Source: Betaproteobacteria bacterium (GTDB taxonomy: Bacteria; Pseudomonadota; Gammaproteobacteria; Burkholderiales; Casimicrobiaceae). Taken from it: DNA of 10,034 nt. Location of the stretch: assembly GCA_025355395.1 (NCBI GenBank), contig JANXZT010000035.1, positions 1-10,034 of the forward strand. Direction: 5' to 3'. The notes under the pieces were generated by a model. That model was not told the origin of the DNA, did no database searches, and worked only from the letters and a program-made list of their open reading frames with translations. The position numbers and the translations under genes were made by a program. Shown piece by piece: positions 6,690-10,034 of this stretch; position 1 is the first letter of the stretch; the number at the start of each line of letters is the position of its first letter.

Positions 6690-9479
6690 ATGAATTCAAT
6701 GACCGACATTGCCGCGGAACAGCAACAGATCGCGTTCATGCTGAACGGCAAGCCCGTCGCCGCGCACCCGAATGAAACCATCATCCAGACGGCGAAGCGG
6801 CACGGCGTGGATATTCCGCACCTTTGCTACGCGGAAAACATGCGCCCCGACGGCAATTGCCGCGCCTGCATGGTCGAGATCGAAGGCGAGCGCACCCTCG
6901 CGGCTTCATGCTGCCGCGCGCCACAGGCCGGCATGACGGTGTCGAGTGTGAGCGCCCGCGCGATGCATTCGCAGCGAATGGTGCTGGAGCTCCTGCAATC
7001 CGACATGCCGGCGCGCGCGTACAAGCTCGATTCGGAGCTCGAGCATTGGCTGCATGAGCTCGAGGTGCGCACGCCGCGCTTTTTGCCCCGCTTGTCGCCG
7101 AATGCGGATCTGTCGCATCCGGCGATCGCGGTCAATCTCGACGCGTGCATCCAGTGCACCCGTTGCGTGCGTGCCTGCCGCGAGTTGCAGGTCAACGACG
7201 TGATCGGCTTTGCGTATCGCGGCGAGCATTCGGTCCCGGTCTTCGACCTCGACGACCCCATGGGAACGAGCACCTGTGTGGCCTGCGGCGAATGCGTGCA
7301 AGCCTGCCCGACCGGCGCGCTCATGCCGGCGCGAGGGGTGGGGCTTGTAGTTGCGGACAAGACGGTCGATTCCTTGTGTCCGTATTGCGGTGTGGGTTGC
7401 CAGCTCACCTACCACGTCAAGGACAACAAGATCCTGCGGGTCGAAGGCCGCGATGGCCCCGCCAATCACGGCCGGCTGTGTGTCAAAGGACGCTACGGCT
7501 TCGATTATGTGCACCATCGCCAGCGGCTCACGACGCCCCTGGTGCGGCGCGAAGGCATGGCGAAGTCGGCCGACTTCACCATGGACCCGGATGATGTAAT
7601 GAAGGTGTTTCGCGAGGCGAGTTGGGACGAGGCGCTCGCACTTGCCGGAGGCGGGCTCTCCAACATTCGCGACACCCGCGGCGTCAGGTCGCTGGCCGGC
7701 TTTGGCTCGGCCAAGGGCAGCAACGAAGAGGCTTATCTCTTCCAGAAGCTAGTGCGCACGGGCTTTGGCAGCAACAACGTCGATCATTGCACGCGCCTTT
7801 GCCATGCATCGAGCGTGGCGGCGCTGATGGAAGGCATCGGCTCCGGCGCGGTCTCCAATCCGGTGATGGATGTGATGCAGGCCGACGTCGTGTTCCTTAT
7901 CGGCGCCAATCCGACCGTCAATCATCCGGTGGCGGCCACCTGGATCAAGAACGCGATAAAGCAGGGCACGCGGCTCATCGTCGCCGATCCGCGGCGCTCA
8001 GAGCTTGCGCGCTATGCCACGCACTACCTCCAGTTCAACGCCGATACCGATGTGGCATTGCTGAACGCGATGATGCATACCATCGTCGCCGAAGGCCTCG
8101 TCGACCAGCAGTTCGTTGCCGAGCGCACCAATGGCTTCGATGCCCTGCGCAAGAACGTCGAGGGCTACAGCGCCGAAGCCATGGCGCCGCTGTGCGGGGT
8201 TCCGGCGGAAACCATCCGGGAAGTCGCGCGCATGTTTGCCACCTCGAAAGGATCGATGATCCTGTGGGGGATGGGCATTTCCCAGCATGTGCACGGCACG
8301 GACAACGCCCGCTGCCTCATCGCGTTGTCGATGATCACCGGCCAGATCGGCCGCCCCGGTACGGGCCTCCATCCCCTGCGGGGCCAGAACAACGTGCAGG
8401 GTGCGTCGGACTCGGGATTGATCCCGATGGTGTTTCCGGACTACCAGCGCGTCGACAATCCGGCGGCGCTGGCGCACTTCGAAAAGCTTTGGAACACGAA
8501 GCTCGATCCCGAGCCCGGCCTCACGGTGGTCGAGATCATGGATGCCGTGCACGCCGGCGACATCCGCGGGATGTACATCATGGGCGAGAATCCGGCGATG
8601 TCGGATCCGAACGTCCATCACGCTCGCGCGGCCCTCGCGGCGCTGGATTGTCTCGTGGTGCAGGACATTTTCCTGACGGAGACCGCCTACCTTGCCGACG
8701 TGGTTTTGCCGGCGACCGCGTTCCCGGAAAAAATCGGGACGTTCACCAACACCGACCGGCTGGTGCAACTTGGCCGCAAAGCGCTCGACGCACCGGGGGA
8801 TGCGAAGCCGGATCTCTGGATCATCCAGGAGATCGCGCGGCGCATGGGCCTCGATTGGAATTACTTGCATCCATCGGAAGTGTTCAACGAGATGCGCAAG
8901 GCGATGCCCTCCATCGCCGGCATTACGTGGGAGCGCCTGGAAGCGGAATCCGCCGTGACCTATCCGTGCGTCCAGGAAGGCGACCCCGGTGATCGCGTGG
9001 TGTTCACCGAGGATTTCCCGACGCCGAGCCACCGTGCGCGCCTCGTGCCCGCGGATCTCATTTCCGCCGACGAGCGTCCCGATGCGCAATACCCGATGGT
9101 GCTCATCACGGGCCGGCAACTCGAGCATTGGCACACCGGCAGCATGACCCGGCGGGCCAAGGTGCTCGATGCCATCGAGCCCGAACCCGTGGCTTCGCTC
9201 CATTCCAGCGACCTCAATGCACTGGGCGTGGCACCCGGCGAGGTGATCACCGTCCAATCGCGTCGCGGCAGCATTGCGCTCTATGCCCGCGCCGACGATG
9301 GCACGCCCCCGGGCGCGGTATTCATTCCATTCTGCTTTTACGAGGCGGCCGCAAACATGCTCACCAACCAAGCGCTCGATCCCGTCGGCAAGATTCCGGA
9401 GTTCAAGTATTGCGCAGTCCGGGTACACGCCGGTGGCGTGGTCCTGGCGCAGACGAGCTTTGGTGGCGGACAGGGATAA
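6690..9479 (+). CDS. fdsA: Formate dehydrogenase catalytic (alpha) subunit, Mo/W-bis-MGD, FdsA-like
   Basis: The 929-residue cytoplasmic protein oxidises formate to CO2 and feeds electrons to the NuoE-NuoF subunit. An N-terminal ferredoxin domain binds [2Fe-2S] through Cys46, Cys57, Cys60 and Cys74. Two [4Fe-4S] ferredoxin motifs follow (Cys153/156/159/163 and Cys196/199/202/206), then the cofactor-proximal [4Fe-4S] (Cys230/233/237 and Cys264). The active-site pair is Cys371-His372 in DHCTRLCHASS, so cysteine, not selenocysteine, is the metal ligand. GQNNVQGASD (~564-573) and the C-terminal pterin-binding region (TGRQLEHWHTGSM, ~806-818) complete it. No NuoG-type His-Cys3 cluster motif is visible between residues 75 and 150. 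AGGGA at 6678-6682 supports ATG 6690; a second ATG lies at 6699, and the frame extends upstream into the repeat (6624) without a ribosome site. There is no signal peptide. Confidence 0.95.
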   Translation: MNSMTDIAAEQQQIAFMLNGKPVAAHPNETIIQTAKRHGVDIPHLCYAENMRPDGNCRACMVEIEGERTLAASCCRAPQAGMTVSSVSARAMHSQRMVLELLQSDMPARAYKLDSELEHWLHELEVRTPRFLPRLSPNADLSHPAIAVNLDACIQCTRCVRACRELQVNDVIGFAYRGEHSVPVFDLDDPMGTSTCVACGECVQACPTGALMPARGVGLVVADKTVDSLCPYCGVGCQLTYHVKDNKILRVEGRDGPANHGRLCVKGRYGFDYVHHRQRLTTPLVRREGMAKSADFTMDPDDVMKVFREASWDEALALAGGGLSNIRDTRGVRSLAGFGSAKGSNEEAYLFQKLVRTGFGSNNVDHCTRLCHASSVAALMEGIGSGAVSNPVMDVMQADVVFLIGANPTVNHPVAATWIKNAIKQGTRLIVADPRRSELARYATHYLQFNADTDVALLNAMMHTIVAEGLVDQQFVAERTNGFDALRKNVEGYSAEAMAPLCGVPAETIREVARMFATSKGSMILWGMGISQHVHGTDNARCLIALSMITGQIGRPGTGLHPLRGQNNVQGASDSGLIPMVFPDYQRVDNPAALAHFEKLWNTKLDPEPGLTVVEIMDAVHAGDIRGMYIMGENPAMSDPNVHHARAALAALDCLVVQDIFLTETAYLADVVLPATAFPEKIGTFTNTDRLVQLGRKALDAPGDAKPDLWIIQEIARRMGLDWNYLHPSEVFNEMRKAMPSIAGITWERLEAESAVTYPCVQEGDPGDRVVFTEDFPTPSHRARLVPADLISADERPDAQYPMVLITGRQLEHWHTGSMTRRAKVLDAIEPEPVASLHSSDLNALGVAPGEVITVQSRRGSIALYARADDGTPPGAVFIPFCFYEAAANMLTNQALDPVGKIPEFKYCAVRVHAGGVVLAQTSFGGGQG

Positions 9480-9488
9480 CCGGATAAC

Positions 9489-9562
9489 CGGGGACAGACC
9501 ACGTTTTCCGTCCTGGGAGTTTTGTGCTTCGGCACCTCAACTGAAAACGTGGTCTGTCCCCG
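9489..9562 (+). repeat. REP-like palindromic element with nested UUCG hairpin
   Basis: A perfect 20-bp inverted repeat (CGGGGACAGACCACGTTTTC at 9489-9508, complement at 9543-9562) encloses 34 bases. Inside is a second hairpin, GTGC-TTCG-GCAC (9524-9535), with the very stable C(UUCG)G loop; AGTT/AACT (9518-9521/9539-9542) may extend the inner stem. It starts 10 bases after the formate dehydrogenase alpha stop codon. I recall GGGGACAGACCACGTTTT-type palindromes as dispersed elements in beta- and gammaproteobacterial genomes, sometimes near REP-associated tyrosine transposases, but could not search. No T-run follows it, so it is not a classic terminator, though it may block 3' exonucleases. Confidence 0.85.
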
Positions 9563-9595
9563 ATTCACCGATTCAATTAACTGAAGGAAAGAACA

Positions 9596-10034
9596 ATGGC
9601 GCACGACAAGACAGCAGTCCGGAAAATTCTCGATCAGGTGAAGGCGGATGGACGCGATTCGTTGACGGCCCCTGAAGGCAAGCTCGTTTGCGACGCCTAC
9701 GGCATTCCGGTTCCCCGCGAAGGTGTCGCCACCAACCGTGCCGACGCCGTGAAGCTCGCAGCCGGCATGGGTTTTCCGGTCGTGCTGAAGATCGTCTCGC
9801 CCGAGATCCTGCACAAGACCGAAGCCGGCGGGGTCATGGTGGGCATGAAATCCGCGCAAGAAGTCGAGCACGCCTTCGACACGATCATGGCCAATGCGCG
9901 GCAATACGACGCGAAGGCGAAGCTCCTCGGCGTGCAGGTGCAGCAGATGCTCAAAGGCGGCCAGGAAGTGATCGTCGGCGTGCTCGACTTCTTGCGCGGA
10001 TTTCATGCCCACCATGACCCCGCCGGCTTCGGTC
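9596..10034 (+). CDS. ATP-grasp ADP-forming acyl-CoA synthetase-like protein (partial, 3' end corrupted)
   Basis: A new gene starts at ATG 9596 with GAAGGAAA at 9583-9590 as ribosome site. Its first ~128 residues match the N-terminal part of the ATP-grasp (beta) domain of NDP-forming acetyl/acyl-CoA synthetases: LTAPEGKLVCDAYGIPVPRE (24-43), FPVVLKIVSPEILHKTEAGG (62-81) with the family's nucleotide-site Lys and His-Lys, and a run ending GGQEVIVGV near residue 129. Such enzymes interconvert acyl-CoA + ADP + Pi with acid + CoA + ATP. Next to Frc and formate dehydrogenase it could activate oxalate or a hydroxy acid to start the CoA cycle, or harvest ATP from a CoA ester; this is inference. From base 9977 the sequence is an inverted copy of 9817-9874, so the translation beyond about residue 128 is not this gene. 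Total length and a partner alpha subunit cannot be judged. Confidence 0.85.
   Translation, partial: MAHDKTAVRKILDQVKADGRDSLTAPEGKLVCDAYGIPVPREGVATNRADAVKLAAGMGFPVVLKIVSPEILHKTEAGGVMVGMKSAQEVEHAFDTIMANARQYDAKAKLLGVQVQQMLKGGQEVIVGVLDFLRGFHAHHDPAGFG
9817..10034 (+). repeat. 58-bp perfect inverted repeat inside a coding region, running to the window end
   Basis: Bases 9977-10034 are the exact reverse complement of 9817-9874, with 102 bases between the arms. The left arm lies in good ATP-grasp coding sequence; the right arm gives nonsense in the gene's frame (LDFLRGFHAHHD) but encodes MVGMKSAQEVEHA on the other strand, the same peptide as the left arm. The repeat stops only because the window stops. 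This points to a fold-back chimera or assembly error rather than biology. Confidence 0.93.

Noticed and set aside
6490..6693. 67-codon small ORF between the formate dehydrogenase genes
   Set aside because: Its translation (CHSREGGNS...IPAFAGMT) is the typical spurious product of the ATTCCCGC...GCGGGAAT repeats.
7622..8992. 456-codon + strand frame inside the alpha subunit gene
   Set aside because: Frame-shifted shadow rich in Arg/Gly/Ala without family signatures; the overlapping frame carries all FeS and active-site motifs.
7998..9428. Long open frame on the minus strand opposite the formate dehydrogenase alpha gene (476 codons)
   Set aside because: It is antisense to an unmistakable FdsA-like gene, has low-complexity His/Arg-rich translation and no recognisable motif; it is a GC-driven shadow frame.
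9977..10034. A genuine new protein C-terminus for the ATP-grasp gene
   Set aside because: The sequence is an exact inverted copy of 9817-9874, so the translated tail is artefactual.

Overview
The window is a single co-directional, GC-rich run of genes, all on the + strand. It reads as a catabolic operon for oxalate or a related acid that is broken down through formyl-CoA and formate. Gene density, codon bias, Shine-Dalgarno sites and two kinds of dispersed palindromic repeat fit a proteobacterium. A betaproteobacterium (Burkholderiales-like) is my best guess, but nothing in the window fixes the lineage. The last 58 bases are an exact inverted copy of sequence about 100 bases upstream. That looks like a fold-back artefact at a contig end, so the source is probably a draft or metagenomic assembly.

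Layout: (1) 1-512, C-terminal part of an OxlT-type major facilitator antiporter, cut by the window start and followed by a hairpin terminator candidate (540-570). (2) 692-1465, a TauE/SafE-family membrane transporter. (3) 1610-3325, a thiamine-diphosphate (ThDP) enzyme of the oxalyl-CoA decarboxylase / 2-hydroxyacyl-CoA lyase / acetolactate synthase superfamily. (4) 3429-4709, a clear formyl-CoA transferase (Frc) homologue. (5) 4770-6485, a fused NuoE-NuoF formate dehydrogenase diaphorase subunit. (6) 6690-9479, the molybdenum/tungsten formate dehydrogenase catalytic subunit. (7) 9596 to the window end, the N-terminal part of an ATP-grasp, ADP-forming acyl-CoA synthetase-like protein. No gene-free stretch exceeds 204 bases.

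How the parts fit (inference from family roles): the antiporter would import oxalate and export formate. Frc would move CoA from formyl-CoA to the acid, and the ThDP enzyme would cleave the acyl-CoA and release formyl-CoA. Frc then frees formate, and the NAD+-linked formate dehydrogenase oxidises it to CO2 with NADH. The acyl-CoA synthetase could prime the CoA cycle or recover ATP. The ThDP enzyme is the least conventional member. Around its cofactor motif it looks less like textbook oxalyl-CoA decarboxylase and more like the bacterial 2-hydroxyacyl-CoA lyases, and Frc has Gln where the Oxalobacter enzyme has its active-site Trp48. The true substrate is therefore open.

Non-coding structure: a four-copy 7-bp tandem repeat directly after the ThDP gene, a pair of inverted dRS3-like units between the two formate dehydrogenase genes, and a nested REP-like hairpin with a UUCG loop between the dehydrogenase and the acyl-CoA synthetase.
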